The notes below the pieces were generated by a model. That model worked only from the letters and a program-made list of their open reading frames with translations. It made no database searches and was not told where the DNA came from. From NCBI GenBank assembly GCA_903848935.1, contig CAINHO010000003.1, positions 1 to 64,000 of the forward strand: DNA of 64,000 nt, read 5' to 3'. Numbering within the stretch: the first letter of the stretch is position 1; the number at the start of each line of letters is the position of its first letter. Positions 17,385-28,140 of this stretch are shown in pieces. A program made the position numbers and the translations under genes. Source of the DNA: an uncultured Pseudomonadota bacterium (lineage in GTDB: Bacteria > Pseudomonadota > Gammaproteobacteria > Methylococcales > Methylomonadaceae).

Positions 17385-19319
17385 TTAAACGGTTCGATTG
17401 GCAATAATCTCATCCACCACCGATGAATCTGCCAGCGTCGAAATATCGCCTAAATCTTCAAGTTCATTTGCGGCAATTTTCCGCAAAATTCGGCGCATGA
17501 TTTTTCCCGAACGGGTTTTGGGTAAATTCGGCGACCATTGAATAACATCAATCGTGGCAATTGCACCGATTTCGTTACGAACCAGTTTAATTAACTCTTT
17601 TTTCAATTCGTCTGACGGCGGCGTGTCGTGTTTTAAAGAAACATAGGCGTAAATTCCCTGCCCTTTAATCGCATGTGGATAACCGACAACCGCTGATTCG
17701 GCAACGTGTTCATGCAAATCGAGAGCATCTTCAATTTCAGCCGTTCCCATGCGATGCCCAGAAACATTTAACACATCATCAACTCGCCCCGTAATCCAAA
17801 AGTAGCCGTCTTCATCACGTCGTGCGCCGTCGCCGGTAAAATAATAATTCGGATACAATTTGAAATAAGTATCGATAAAACGCTGATGGTCGCCATAGAT
17901 TGTTCGCGCCATGCCGGGAATAGGATAACGAATGGCTAAAACGCCTTCTGCTGCACCATGCAAAACGTGTCCGTCGTTATTCAAAATCACTGGTTGCACA
18001 CCAAAAAATGGACGGGTTGCTGAACCTGGTTTTAATTCTGTCGCGCCAACGAGTGGCGTAATTAAAATGCCGCCTGTTTCGGTTTGCCACCATGTATCGA
18101 CAATCGGACATTCATTATGTCCAACGACGTGGTAATACCATTCCCATGCTTCAGAATTTATCGGTTCGCCAACACTTGCTAACACCCGCAAACTCGTTCG
18201 TTCTGTTCGCGTTACAAATTCGTCGCCTTCCGCCATCAAAGCGCGAATCGCGGTCGGGGCGGTGTAAAAAATGTTCACTTGATGTTTGTCCACGACTTGC
18301 CAAAAACGCGAAGCCGTCGGATACATCGGCACGCCTTCAAACATCAAGGTCGTTGCACCATTGCAAAGTGGTGCGTAAATCACATACGAATGCCCCGTAA
18401 TCCAACCAACATCTGCTGTACACCAATAAATATCGCCGTCGTGATAATCAAAAATGTATTTGTGCGTCATCGCGGCGTAAAGCAAATAACCGCCCGTGGT
18501 GTGCAAAACACCTTTCGGTTTTCCTGTTGAACCTGACGTGTACAAAATAAATAGCGGGTCTTCGGAATCCATCCATTCGGGTTCGCAAACGTCCGACACA
18601 TTCGCCATTTCGTCATGAAACCAAACATCACGCTCTTCTTGCCAGTTGATTGGATTCGCGGTGTTTTGAACCACGACAACGGTTTTTACATTCGGACAAT
18701 TTTCGAGAGCTTTATCAACGGTTGATTTCATCGGAATAACTTTGCCACCACGATAACCTTCGTCGGCACAAATTACATAGCGGCAATCACAATCTAAAAT
18801 ACGTTCTTTCAATGATTCGGCTGAAAAACCACCAAAAATAATCGAATGCACCGCGCCAATCCGTGTACACGCTAGCATTGCCACCGATACTTCCAAAATC
18901 ATTGGCATATAAATACAAACACGATCGCCTTTTTGAATGCCGTGATTTTTTAACACGTTGGCGAATTTACAAACCTGCTGGTGCAACTCGTTATAAGTGA
19001 GTTTTTTATCTTGTTCGGGATTATCGCCTTCCCAAATAATCGCGGTTTGATTACCACGTTTTTCAAGATGACGGTCTAAACAATTGACGCTGACGTTTAA
19101 TTTTCCACCTTCAAACCAACGAATTTTTGCCGTTGAAAAATCGTAATCCAAAACGGTATGCCACGGCGCGTGCCAATCTAAAAACTCTGTGGCTTGTTCT
19201 GCCCAAAAAGTTTCAGGATGTTGAATTGATTGTTGATAAAGTACGTGATATTGCTCTGCGTTAATATGAGCCTGTTCTGCAACGTGCGGTTTGATGGGGT
19301 AAATTTTATGATCTGACAT
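17385..19319 (-). CDS. acs: Acetyl-CoA synthetase
   Basis: 644 residues, the standard AcsA length. Visible motifs are the AMP-binding loop [18 protein letters not shown], the WWQTETGG adenylate motif, [17 protein letters not shown] and the C-terminal acetylation-site motif [17 protein letters not shown]. It activates acetate to acetyl-CoA with ATP. It is transcribed divergently from the sigma-54 activator gene; the 110-base gap contains the second copy of the 36-bp element. Confidence 0.97.
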   Translation of the reverse strand: MSDHKIYPIKPHVAEQAHINAEQYHVLYQQSIQHPETFWAEQATEFLDWHAPWHTVLDYDFSTAKIRWFEGGKLNVSVNCLDRHLEKRGNQTAIIWEGDNPEQDKKLTYNELHQQVCKFANVLKNHGIQKGDRVCIYMPMILEVSVAMLACTRIGAVHSIIFGGFSAESLKERILDCDCRYVICADEGYRGGKVIPMKSTVDKALENCPNVKTVVVVQNTANPINWQEERDVWFHDEMANVSDVCEPEWMDSEDPLFILYTSGSTGKPKGVLHTTGGYLLYAAMTHKYIFDYHDGDIYWCTADVGWITGHSYVIYAPLCNGATTLMFEGVPMYPTASRFWQVVDKHQVNIFYTAPTAIRALMAEGDEFVTRTERTSLRVLASVGEPINSEAWEWYYHVVGHNECPIVDTWWQTETGGILITPLVGATELKPGSATRPFFGVQPVILNNDGHVLHGAAEGVLAIRYPIPGMARTIYGDHQRFIDTYFKLYPNYYFTGDGARRDEDGYFWITGRVDDVLNVSGHRMGTAEIEDALDLHEHVAESAVVGYPHAIKGQGIYAYVSLKHDTPPSDELKKELIKLVRNEIGAIATIDVIQWSPNLPKTRSGKIMRRILRKIAANELEDLGDISTLADSSVVDEIIANRTV

Positions 19320-19350
19320 GAAAAATCCTACTGATTAAAATGGGTTTGAA

Positions 19351-19386
19351 AATGATACCGTGCTTTTTGAACTTTGCATCTTTTAC
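19351..19386. repeat. 36-bp element between acs and the sigma-54 activator (copy 2)
   Basis: Nearly the same as 17285-17320, with differences at four positions. It lies in the divergent control region of acs and the activator gene, which suggests that both and the sulfide operon share a regulator. Confidence 0.72.
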
Positions 19387-19429
19387 AATGAAACAAAACT
19401 AACAATTCACGGAAACAGCGGTTATAAAA

Positions 19430-20368
19430 ATGCAATTCGACAACATTCAAAATTTTCACGGTTTAATTAGTCGTTCGCCTGCGATGCGTGACGTATTTCA
19501 AATCATTCAAAATGCCGCCGAAACCGAAGCGACAGTTTTGGTGCGCGGTGAAAGTGGTTCAGGCAAAGAACTGGTCGCTCGTGCAATTCATGATTTAAGT
19601 GGACGACGGAATGCGCCATTTTTAGCGGTAAATTGTGCGGCATTGTCAGCGAATTTGCTCGAAAGTGAATTGTTTGGTCATGTGCGTGGCGCGTTTACTG
19701 GCGCGATAAAAGATCATCATGGGCTATTTCAACGCGCCCACGGCGGCACATTATTTTTAGACGAAATCGCTGAATTGCCGATGGAATTACAGGCGAAATT
19801 ATTGCGTGTGATTCAAGAACGTAATTTTTTACCCGTCGGCGGTGTGATTTCGATGCCTGTAAATGTGCGCTTAGTGGCTGCGACGCATCGGGCGTTGCGC
19901 GAAGAAGTGAAAAATGGGCGGTTTCGAGAAGATTTAATGTATCGCTTGCGCGTTGTGCCAATTTATTTACCGCCGTTGCGCGAACGACGCGAAGATATTA
20001 GCGTGTTGATTTGGCATTTTATTGATCAACACAACGCCGCGAATCGTCGGAAAATTGAAAAAATCGAACCCGAAGCTATGCGTTTATTGCTTGATTATTC
20101 GTGGCGTGGCAACATTCGAGAACTGCAAAATGTGGTCGAATATGCGTTTGCAGTAGGACGCGGAACGGTGTTGAAATCAACCGAATTACCGCCCGAGTTT
20201 CGTGAAACACCTTTGCCGATTGTGCCAACTAAAATTGTTCTGATTGAAGATGAAAAAAGTGCGATTCAACGCGCGTTAATTGAAACTAAAAATGTGAATG
20301 CCGCCGCGCAAAGTGTGGGCATGAGTCGTGCGACGTTTTGGCGTAAACGAAAATTGTACGAAATTTAA
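19430..20368 (+). CDS. Sigma-54 dependent transcriptional activator without N-terminal sensory domain
   Basis: 312 residues. An AAA+ domain begins almost at once: Walker A GESGSGKE, the sigma-54 contact loop GAFTGA, Walker [13 protein letters not shown], the arginine finger region [11 protein letters not shown] and [11 protein letters not shown]. The C-terminus has a FIS-type helix-turn-helix ([21 protein letters not shown]). As in PspF, no receiver or other input domain is present, so activity must be set by a partner or by expression. In other proteobacteria the sigma-54 regulator FisR controls sqr-pdo genes; the sites upstream of the rhodanese operon make this protein a candidate. Its stop overlaps that of the convergent gene (TTAA). 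Confidence 0.93.
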   Translation: MQFDNIQNFHGLISRSPAMRDVFQIIQNAAETEATVLVRGESGSGKELVARAIHDLSGRRNAPFLAVNCAALSANLLESELFGHVRGAFTGAIKDHHGLFQRAHGGTLFLDEIAELPMELQAKLLRVIQERNFLPVGGVISMPVNVRLVAATHRALREEVKNGRFREDLMYRLRVVPIYLPPLRERREDISVLIWHFIDQHNAANRRKIEKIEPEAMRLLLDYSWRGNIRELQNVVEYAFAVGRGTVLKSTELPPEFRETPLPIVPTKIVLIEDEKSAIQRALIETKNVNAAAQSVGMSRATFWRKRKLYEI

Positions 20369-23300
20369 CCGATTGATTCGCGCAATAATGCCGCGAATTT
20401 AGACGCGGGAACAGGTTTGCTTTTGATATAACCTTGATATAAATCACAGCCTTTTTCTTGTAAAAAAGTCAGTTGCGCTGCCGTTTCAACGCCTTCTGCC
20501 AATACCTTAAAGCCAAAAATATGCCCCATCGCAATAATCGATGCGGCAATTTCCATATTGTCTTGCCGAAAAGGAATATCATCGATAAAACTTTGGTCGA
20601 TTTTCAACAAATCTAACGGAAAACGTTTGAGATATGCGAACGACGAATATCCCGTCCCAAAATCATCAATCGCCAGACGCACGCCTTGATTTCGTAGTGC
20701 ATTGAGAATACTCATGGCATGAATTTGATTGCTCATCAAACCGCTTTCGGTGATTTCTAATTCCAATCGATCAGCAGGAAAACCGGTATCGTTCAGTACC
20801 GTCATCACTACTGCACAAATATCACTACGACAAAATTGGTGCAGCGACACATTCACCGACAACGTCAACGGTGGTAAACCGGCATCTAGCCATTCTCGTC
20901 CTTGCCGACACGTTTCGTGCAATACCCACATACCAATTTCAACAATCAAACCGGTTTCTTCGGCAATCGGAAGAAATTGTTGCGGCGGAATCAATCCATC
21001 CGTCGGGTCTTGCCAACGTACCAACGCTTCTGCACCCACAATGCGTCCACTGATAATCTCGACTTGTGGCTGAAAGAAAACTCGCAATTCGTGTTGTTCA
21101 ATCGCATTTCGTAAGCGCGTTTCCAAGGCAATTCGTTCGCGTGCCGCTAAGGTCAAATCTTCCGAAAAATAAGCAAAACACCCACGTCCTGCATCTTTCG
21201 CTTGATATAACGCTGTGTCCGCATGATCCATCAAAATTTCCGGGGCTTCACCGTGTTCGGGATATAAACTGATGCCAATGCTCGCGCCGATTTGAACATT
21301 GTTATTTTGTGATAAACAAAACGGTTTGGTTAATTCCGCCACGATTTCTTCCGCCACGCGAGCGGCATCATCGGTGCGAGCAATATCTTCGAGTAACACA
21401 ACAAACTCATCGCCGCCTAATCGCGCGATGGTATCGGTGTGACGTAATCGTGCCAAAATTCGCGTCGCCACTTGTTGCAATAATTCGTCACCTGCCAAAT
21501 GTCCGAAATTATCGTTGACCGCTTTGAAATAATCCAAATCAATCATCAATAACGCGAATTGCGTACCTTCGCGTCGCGCGGCACTTATGCCATGTTCGAG
21601 CCTATCTTGAAATAATCGACGATTCGGCAATTGCGTCAGTGGATCATAAAATGCCAATTGTTTGATTTTCTCTTCAGTCACTTTACGCTCGGTAATATCT
21701 TCAATCATCGCGAGATGGTGTGGCTGTGTTTTATCGTCAACGTAAATCGGCGCAATCGTCACGTTAATCCAAACGGGTGCGCCATCCGGAAGCAGGTAGC
21801 GTTTTTCCATTTGAAAGCCCGATATTTCACCGGCAGTTAACTGCGCCATATTATCCAAATTCTCTTGCATATCATCCGGATGCGTAAAACTCATCCAGTC
21901 GAGCGTGACCAGTTCACTGATCGATCGATGCACAATTTTGGCGTATTCCGCATTCACGGCATAAATTTTTCCGGTCAATGAATCAATCAAACCAATGCCT
22001 AATGGAGCTTCGTTGAACATGGTTTTAAATCTATGTTCGCTGATTTTCAATGCTTTTTCGGTCAATTCACGTTCAATAATTTCTTGCGCTAATCGTTCAT
22101 TTTGTTCATTTAATTCGGTTTCTGCTAATGCCTGACCTTCTTGCACCAACACAATCCACCACGCTGCGATACAAATTAACACCGCAAACGCAAAAAATAA
22201 ATTGTACAAAATTGCCTGCAATTCATGGGCGTTTACGGTATTCAAGGCTTCACTTTCAATTGAATAAGCTAACCAAAAAGTAATCGCTACCGCGCCCAAC
22301 ATTAAACTGGTAAATCCTGAAAAATTAATAATTCTGGTGCTGGTTTGTTTTGAAATCCGGTCGTTGAAAATCGCTGTCAACAGTTTCAAAATACCTTGAC
22401 GGTAAAATGATATTTGCGGCGGTTTACATTGATCTTTGCAGCTAGAATCGAGCGTGCAGCATAACGAACAAATCGGCGTGTCATGAAATGAACAATAGGC
22501 AAAATCTGTTTGAGCGTAATGCCGTTCGCACACGCCACAGGTTTGTAATTCGTCCGAATTGGGAAAGTGTTCATTTGCACGCGCAATGTAGTATTTACCG
22601 TGGGTCACTTTGGCAATAATCGGCACAAGTAAAAAGCTAATCACCAGCGCAATCAACCACGAATAGGCTTGAGCATAAAGTCCAAACACACCCATGAACG
22701 CGATAATCGACACCAGCGAAGCGATGGACATACTCACAAAACCGACTGGATTGAAGTCGTAAAGATAAGCGCGTTTGAATTCAACTTGCAGCGGACGTAA
22801 TTTCAAATAATGGTTGATTGTTAAATCCGAAACAATTGCTGAAATCCACGCAATGGCGACATTAGAATATAAACCGAGAACTTTTTGTAAAAATTCAAAT
22901 ACACCCAATTCCATCAACAACAATGCAATGCCGATATTGAATACCAGCCAAACGACGCGCCCTGGATGCGAATAAGTGACGCGAGAAAAGAAATTTGACC
23001 ACGCCAAGGAACCTGCATAAGCATTGGTGGCGTTGATTTTGATTTGTGAAATGACGACAAAAACGGTGCTGACAATTAACGCGACTTCCGGATATTCAAA
23101 AACGTAGGAATACGCGATGTAATACATTTGAACAGGTTCTTTTGCTTGAACAATCGCCACGCCACTTAATACCGCCACCGATGCCAGTAACATTCCGCCG
23201 AGTTGTTTGAAAAATCCCAAAATAATCCAGCCTGGCCCCGCCGCCATTAGGGAAAACCACCAGCTCACACGATTTTCGTCCGTCTTCGCAGGCATGAAAC

Positions 23301-24024
23301 GTAAATAATCGACTTGCTCGCCAATTTGAGCAATTAGTGAAAAAGAAATTCCTGTCGCAATGCCAAAATAATACGGATCAAATTCATTGCTACCCGAAAG
23401 ATTACCTGCGTAATGCGTTAAAAATTCAATCGCTTGTGATTCGCCGGAAAGTACAAAATAAAACGGAATAATCATTAACAGCAACCAAAACGGTTGCGTC
23501 CATTGATGTAAACGATTGATTGCCGTAATGCCGTGATAAACAATCGGTAAAACCACCAGAGAACACAGAATGTAGCCAAGATAGAGCGGCAATTCAAAAT
23601 ATAATTGGAGTGCTTGCGCCATAATTGACGCTTCTAGCGCAAAAAAGATAAAAGAGAAAGACGCATAAATCAACGAAGTCACCGTTGAACCGATGTAGCC
23701 AAATCCTGCACTGCGTGTTAATAAATCAATGTCGATATTATTGCGAGCCGCGTGGTAAGAAATTGGAATCCCTGCCAATAAAATAATCACCGACGCGAGT
23801 GCAATCGCACTTATCGCATTAACATAACCAAAGTTAAACAACAGTACCGCGCCAATGGCTTCGAGTGCTAAAAGGGAAATGCTACCGAGTGCTGTATTCG
23901 CTAGCAATAACGGCGACCATTTTCTAAAACTCGCGGGTGAATACCGTAACGAATAATCTTCCAAGGTCTCCGTCGCCACCCAACTGTTGTATTGACGACG
24001 GGTTTTTTCAATAGGATGTTTCAT
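20365..24024 (-). CDS. NCS1-like permease fused to Cys cluster, PAS, GGDEF and EAL domains
   Basis: 1219 residues. Residues 1-470 look like a cytosine/purine (NCS1) permease with about 12 helices. Next is a cysteine-rich stretch (about 490-528) with CGVC, CSFH, CSLCC and a CKDQC end, suggestive of metal binding. Two more helices (about 560-645), a PAS domain (about 660-785), GGDEF with intact LGGDEF (870-874) and EAL with intact EALVRW (from 999) and DDFGTGYSS follow. Both cyclic-di-GMP synthesis and breakdown motifs look complete. A transporter-like sensor controlling c-di-GMP is the natural reading; the ligand is unknown. It is convergent with the sigma-54 activator gene. Confidence 0.9.
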   Translation of the reverse strand: MKHPIEKTRRQYNSWVATETLEDYSLRYSPASFRKWSPLLLANTALGSISLLALEAIGAVLLFNFGYVNAISAIALASVIILLAGIPISYHAARNNIDIDLLTRSAGFGYIGSTVTSLIYASFSFIFFALEASIMAQALQLYFELPLYLGYILCSLVVLPIVYHGITAINRLHQWTQPFWLLLMIIPFYFVLSGESQAIEFLTHYAGNLSGSNEFDPYYFGIATGISFSLIAQIGEQVDYLRFMPAKTDENRVSWWFSLMAAGPGWIILGFFKQLGGMLLASVAVLSGVAIVQAKEPVQMYYIAYSYVFEYPEVALIVSTVFVVISQIKINATNAYAGSLAWSNFFSRVTYSHPGRVVWLVFNIGIALLLMELGVFEFLQKVLGLYSNVAIAWISAIVSDLTINHYLKLRPLQVEFKRAYLYDFNPVGFVSMSIASLVSIIAFMGVFGLYAQAYSWLIALVISFLLVPIIAKVTHGKYYIARANEHFPNSDELQTCGVCERHYAQTDFAYCSFHDTPICSLCCTLDSSCKDQCKPPQISFYRQGILKLLTAIFNDRISKQTSTRIINFSGFTSLMLGAVAITFWLAYSIESEALNTVNAHELQAILYNLFFAFAVLICIAAWWIVLVQEGQALAETELNEQNERLAQEIIERELTEKALKISEHRFKTMFNEAPLGIGLIDSLTGKIYAVNAEYAKIVHRSISELVTLDWMSFTHPDDMQENLDNMAQLTAGEISGFQMEKRYLLPDGAPVWINVTIAPIYVDDKTQPHHLAMIEDITERKVTEEKIKQLAFYDPLTQLPNRRLFQDRLEHGISAARREGTQFALLMIDLDYFKAVNDNFGHLAGDELLQQVATRILARLRHTDTIARLGGDEFVVLLEDIARTDDAARVAEEIVAELTKPFCLSQNNNVQIGASIGISLYPEHGEAPEILMDHADTALYQAKDAGRGCFAYFSEDLTLAARERIALETRLRNAIEQHELRVFFQPQVEIISGRIVGAEALVRWQDPTDGLIPPQQFLPIAEETGLIVEIGMWVLHETCRQGREWLDAGLPPLTLSVNVSLHQFCRSDICAVVMTVLNDTGFPADRLELEITESGLMSNQIHAMSILNALRNQGVRLAIDDFGTGYSSFAYLKRFPLDLLKIDQSFIDDIPFRQDNMEIAASIIAMGHIFGFKVLAEGVETAAQLTFLQEKGCDLYQGYIKSKPVPASKFAALLRESIG

Positions 24025-24044
24025 TATTCAAGTATTCTGAACGA

Positions 24045-26039
24045 TTAGATATTGCGTTGGGCATCAAGAATGGCGGGTAGTTGCTTAATTTTTGTCAAGA
24101 CCTCGTTAAGTTGTTCGACATTTTCAATTTGTAACGTCAGGTTCAACTCTGCCGAAAAATCGGGTTGCGATTCTAGGTTGGCTGAAAAAATATGGATTTT
24201 AAATTTGGCTAATACTTGCGAAACATCTGACAGTAAATTCAAAGCATTAAACGCATACACCACAATCGACACGGTTTGACTCGTGTCGCCCGTTCCCCAC
24301 GTTACAACCAGTAATTGCGCCCGTTTTATATCGCTCAACTGTGTGATATTTACGCAATCACTTTGATGCACAATAATGCCTTTTTGCTGCGAAATATAGC
24401 CGACCACTTTATCTCCCGATACCGGCTGACAGCAGCGAGCAAACGTCGTTTGGATGTTGTCTAAACCGGCGACCGAAACTTCACATGGATTCCATTTTTT
24501 CTTCGGGCGTACTTTGATAGGCACATCTTTTTTTGTGGTGGGTGAACCCAGTAATTTAGCTAATGCTAGCAACTCGGCTTTGATAGGTGAAGGGGGGCAA
24601 CCGCTCACCGAATGCAATTTAAACCACGTTTTAACTTTTTGAATGGCGCGGGGAGACTTCAAATAACCCAAATTGGGATCCGCCCAATTACGATTCGGCA
24701 GACTTTCTTTGACAGTTAAAATTTCAATTTGTTCGCCCGATTTCAAGCAATACGTCAACGGCACAATCCGTCCGTTTATTTTTGCACCCCGACAACGATG
24801 CCCGATTTCGGTATGAATCGCATAGGCAAAGTCGAGCGGGGTTGAGCCTTTCACCAAATCCATGATGCGACCGGCAGGCGTTAACACATAAACGCGATCA
24901 CTGAATAATTCACTATCAAACGCCTCTACTGGAGGCGAGTCCACTCTTTTATTGTCTAAAAGTTTACGCAAAATACCAATGTTTTTTTCCATTGATGCTG
25001 ATTGTTTACCACCTTCTTTATACGACCAATGGGCGGCAAATCCCAATTCCGCATAATCGTGCATCGCTTGTGTACGAATCTGAACTTCAATGCGATTACC
25101 TTCCGATCCAACAATGACGGTATGTAACGACTGATAGCCATTTTCTTTGGGATTGGCAATGTAGTCGTCGAACTCTTTCGATAGGTTCGGCCACAAACTA
25201 TGCACAATACTCAGTACGGTGTAACAGTCCATTAACGTGTCCACAATCACCCGCACCGCCAACAAATCGTATAATTCGTCGATGTTCAAGTTTTTGGACT
25301 GCATCTTTTTCCAAATACTATAAATATGCTTCGGACGACCGTAACACTGAAAAATGATATTCTCTTGCGTGAGTGCTTCTTTCAGGGTCGCAATACAATG
25401 ACGAATACAGTCTTCTCGTGCCGCACGATTGATAGCTAATGAATGGGCGATTTGACGATAAGTGGTGGGGTCTAAATAACGTAACGCGGTGTCTTCCAGT
25501 TCCCATTTAAATTGATGCACGCCAAGACGATTGGCAATCGGCGAGTAAACATCGAGCGTTTCTTGAGCAATAAACAATTGCGTTTCTTTTGATTCCTTAT
25601 TCAAATTGCGAAGGCGTTGAATACGGTACGCCAGCTTAATTAACACGGCGCGCACATCTTTCGTCATCGACAATAACATTTGTCGTAACGTTTCAAATTG
25701 ATTCGGTTGTCTCGCCATTTCGGGCGAATAAACCCGCAACGTATTTAACCAGTTTACGTCTTTCACCAAAACTGCTACGGTTTCACCAAACTGCGCGGTA
25801 ATATCAAGCGGTTGCGGTAAATTAACCAAACGAGGATCACTTAAAATAGCCGCCACAAGGGTGTTCAAATCAACGTGAAAATCCGTCAAAATGGCAGCAA
25901 CTTCCACACCTTTGGGACGAAAATAATTTGGATCATTGTCAATTGACGCGACAAGTTCCAACGCACGAGTTAATTGTGCTTTGCCGTCAGCACCGTGGCA
26001 ATTCAACCACTGTTCGATAGGGATAATGACGGGATTCAT
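24045..26039 (-). CDS. relA: RelA-type (p)ppGpp synthetase
   Basis: 664 residues, shorter than Escherichia RelA (744). The N-terminal hydrolase-like half lacks the HD metal motif (AAILSDPRL where SpoT has LLHDVVED), so hydrolysis is not expected. The synthetase has YDLLAVRVIV, the acidic EFDD motif typical of RelA, NPKENGYQSLHT and the VQIRTQAMHDYAELG block. TGS (DRVYVLTPAGRIMDL), a Cys/His region (TTFARCCQPVSGD) and a C-terminal ACT domain follow. It makes the alarmone on starved ribosomes. The start follows from the MNPVI ATG; the gene stands 14 bases downstream of aguB, so the three may be co-transcribed. Confidence 0.93.
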   Translation of the reverse strand: MNPVIIPIEQWLNCHGADGKAQLTRALELVASIDNDPNYFRPKGVEVAAILTDFHVDLNTLVAAILSDPRLVNLPQPLDITAQFGETVAVLVKDVNWLNTLRVYSPEMARQPNQFETLRQMLLSMTKDVRAVLIKLAYRIQRLRNLNKESKETQLFIAQETLDVYSPIANRLGVHQFKWELEDTALRYLDPTTYRQIAHSLAINRAAREDCIRHCIATLKEALTQENIIFQCYGRPKHIYSIWKKMQSKNLNIDELYDLLAVRVIVDTLMDCYTVLSIVHSLWPNLSKEFDDYIANPKENGYQSLHTVIVGSEGNRIEVQIRTQAMHDYAELGFAAHWSYKEGGKQSASMEKNIGILRKLLDNKRVDSPPVEAFDSELFSDRVYVLTPAGRIMDLVKGSTPLDFAYAIHTEIGHRCRGAKINGRIVPLTYCLKSGEQIEILTVKESLPNRNWADPNLGYLKSPRAIQKVKTWFKLHSVSGCPPSPIKAELLALAKLLGSPTTKKDVPIKVRPKKKWNPCEVSVAGLDNIQTTFARCCQPVSGDKVVGYISQQKGIIVHQSDCVNITQLSDIKRAQLLVVTWGTGDTSQTVSIVVYAFNALNLLSDVSQVLAKFKIHIFSANLESQPDFSAELNLTLQIENVEQLNEVLTKIKQLPAILDAQRNI

Positions 26040-26053
26040 AATAGAGGCTACAG

Positions 26054-26941
26054 CTAATCTATAAAGCGTTTGGTTAAATCACCAAACGCATCAATTCGTC
26101 GATCTCGTAAGAAAGGCCAGATTCGACGCACGGTTTCAGAACGCGCCAAATCAATTTCAGTCGTCAAAACGTGCGTGTCCGTGGCGTTGGCATGAACTAA
26201 AAACTCGCCTTGCGAACCCACGATAAAACTGTTGCCCCAAAAATCGATGCCATTTTCAGAATTCGGCGCGGTTTCAAAACCAATCCGATTGCACGAAATC
26301 ACCGGCAACCCATTTGCTACCGCGTGACCCCGTTGCACCGTAATCCACGCATCGACTTGGCGAGCTTGTTCTTCTGTCGTATCGTTTTTGTCCCAACCAA
26401 TCGCGGTGGGATAAATCAAAATATCTGCACCTGCTAACGCCATTAACCGTGCCGCTTCTGGATACCATTGATCCCAACAAATCAGCACGCCTAATTTGCC
26501 AATCGACGTTTGAATCGGCGTAAAACCTAAATCCCCCGGCGTGAAATAATACTTTTCATAAAACGCCGGATCGTCAGGAATGTGCATTTTTCGATACTTG
26601 CCCGCGACGTTTCCGTCTTTATCAAATACCACGGCGGTATTGTGATAAAGCCCGGCGGCGCGGCGTTCAAAAATCGTTGCAACAATCACAATGCTCAATT
26701 CTTTCGCTAATGCTGACAAAATATCAGTAGTTTCGCACGGAATCGATTGCGCCAAATCAAACACGGTGTAATCTTCGGTTTGACAAAAATACTTGCCCAA
26801 ATGCAATTCGGGTAACACGACTAAATCTGAACCAGCCGCAGCTGCTTCACGAATCTTTGCTATTGAAAATGCTAAATTCACATTGTAATCATCGTCACCG
26901 CACGGTTGTTGAACTGCGCTAACAATCAACTTTTTTTGCAT
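26054..26941 (-). CDS. aguB: N-carbamoylputrescine amidohydrolase
   Basis: 295 residues of the nitrilase superfamily: catalytic Glu in VVLPELHLGKYFCQ, Lys in KYRKMHIPDDP and Cys in LGVLICWDQWYPEAARL. The YFCQTED and HIPDDPAFYEKYYFTPGD segments are specific to the carbamoylputrescine branch. It hydrolyses N-carbamoylputrescine to putrescine, CO2 and ammonia. Its ATG overlaps the stop of agmatine deiminase by one base (TAATG), so the pair forms the agmatine route to putrescine. Confidence 0.94.
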   Translation of the reverse strand: MQKKLIVSAVQQPCGDDDYNVNLAFSIAKIREAAAAGSDLVVLPELHLGKYFCQTEDYTVFDLAQSIPCETTDILSALAKELSIVIVATIFERRAAGLYHNTAVVFDKDGNVAGKYRKMHIPDDPAFYEKYYFTPGDLGFTPIQTSIGKLGVLICWDQWYPEAARLMALAGADILIYPTAIGWDKNDTTEEQARQVDAWITVQRGHAVANGLPVISCNRIGFETAPNSENGIDFWGNSFIVGSQGEFLVHANATDTHVLTTEIDLARSETVRRIWPFLRDRRIDAFGDLTKRFID

Positions 26942-27963
26942 TACACGCCTCGCGCTTGCTCAGGAAATTGCATGGTCATGCAATGCAAACTGCCATATTG
27001 ATGCACGAGCGGACGGCAAGGAATCGGTAAAATTTTGTGTTCAGGGAACACTTTCGCCAAACGTTCCAATGCGATTTTGTCATTTTCATCATCATAAACC
27101 GGCACTAAAACTGCGTGGTTGATGATTAAAAAGTTCGAGTAATTGGCGGGCAATGGCTCATCATCTGCGTCGAAAATCGGTGTTGGTAACGGCAATGCCA
27201 CCAAATTATACGGTTCGTTGTCATTGTTACGGAGCATTTCGAGTTGCAACTTCATGCGGTGCAAACTTTCAAAATGTGGGTCGCGGGGATTGTCACAACT
27301 GGTGTAAGCAATGGTCGTCGGGCTACAAAAACGCGCCAAAGTATCAATGTGTGCGTCGGTATCGTCGCCGGCTAAATTTTCTTGTTTGAGCCACAAAACA
27401 CGCTTTGCACCCAAATGAAGTTTTAGCTGTTCTTCAATTTGTACTTTGTTTAACGCACTATTTCGGTTTGGATTTAACAAACAATGATCCGTCGTTAAAA
27501 CCGTGCCTTCGCCGTCACTTTCGACGCTGCCGCCTTCCAAAATAAAGTCGATGTTGTGATGTGCTTTGCCTTTGAAAAACTTGGCATTCGCTAATTTGTG
27601 ATTCAGTGCGTTGTCGTTGGCGAAAGCGTATTTTTCGCCCCAACCGTTAAATTGGAAATTCAGGTATTTCAACGCGCCTTCTTTTTCGACCGTCAAAAAA
27701 GTCGTGTCACGCACCCAAATATCATTAACGGGCGCGTGAACAAATTGAATATCTTCGTGGCGTTCGACGAGTTTTTCGATGTGTTTTTGATGCACTTCGT
27801 CACGGCAAACAATTAACAAAGGTTGATATTCGGTAATCGTATCCGCAATGATGCTGTAAGTTTCTTCAACAGATTCGAGGCGGTCGCTAAAATCGCCTGT
27901 TTCATGTGGCCACGCAATTAAAACGGCGGCTTGTTTTTCCCATTCAGCTGGAAATCTGGTCAT
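26941..27963 (-). CDS. aguA: Agmatine deiminase
   Basis: 340 residues with the peptidyl-arginine-deiminase type fold: the N-terminal PAEWEKQAAVLIAWPH, NDIWVRDTTFL with the substrate-binding Asp, LEGGSVESDGEGTVLTT, DDTDAHIDTLARF with the catalytic His/Asp, and the active-site Cys in YGSLHCMTMQFP near the end. It converts agmatine to N-carbamoylputrescine, the substrate of the next gene. Confidence 0.95.
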   Translation of the reverse strand: MTRFPAEWEKQAAVLIAWPHETGDFSDRLESVEETYSIIADTITEYQPLLIVCRDEVHQKHIEKLVERHEDIQFVHAPVNDIWVRDTTFLTVEKEGALKYLNFQFNGWGEKYAFANDNALNHKLANAKFFKGKAHHNIDFILEGGSVESDGEGTVLTTDHCLLNPNRNSALNKVQIEEQLKLHLGAKRVLWLKQENLAGDDTDAHIDTLARFCSPTTIAYTSCDNPRDPHFESLHRMKLQLEMLRNNDNEPYNLVALPLPTPIFDADDEPLPANYSNFLIINHAVLVPVYDDENDKIALERLAKVFPEHKILPIPCRPLVHQYGSLHCMTMQFPEQARGV

Positions 27964-27995
27964 TGGTTTTTCCTCGTAAAATGTAAAAATATTTT

Positions 27996-28118
27996 TTATA
28001 ACTCAACCATCGCTAACCACAAATCATGCTTATTGCACAAACTTAAAGCGTGCGTAGCATTCAAAGTTATTAAACCTGCGCCAGCCAAACCTAAGCGCAT
28101 AAAATCACGTCGTTTCAT
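27996..28118 (-). CDS. 40-residue ORF with a twin-arginine signal sequence
   Basis: ATG 28118 is preceded by a good ribosome site (GGGAG). The product starts MKRRDFMRLGLAGAGLITLN, a twin-arginine (Tat) signal with RRDFMR, a hydrophobic core and ATHA before the likely cleavage. Only about 16 residues follow (LSLCNKHDLWLAMVEL). It may be the leftover 5' end of a larger Tat-exported protein, or a genuine small exported peptide. It lies between pmbA and aguA on the same strand, 32 bases before aguA. Confidence 0.55.
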   Translation of the reverse strand: MKRRDFMRLGLAGAGLITLNATHALSLCNKHDLWLAMVEL

Positions 28119-28140
28119 TTTTTCTCCCTAAAATTACAAA

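Noticed and set aside
19320-19429. Sigma-54 promoter for acs or the activator gene
   Set aside because: No GG-N10-GC pair with flanking consensus on either strand, unlike the sulfide operon.
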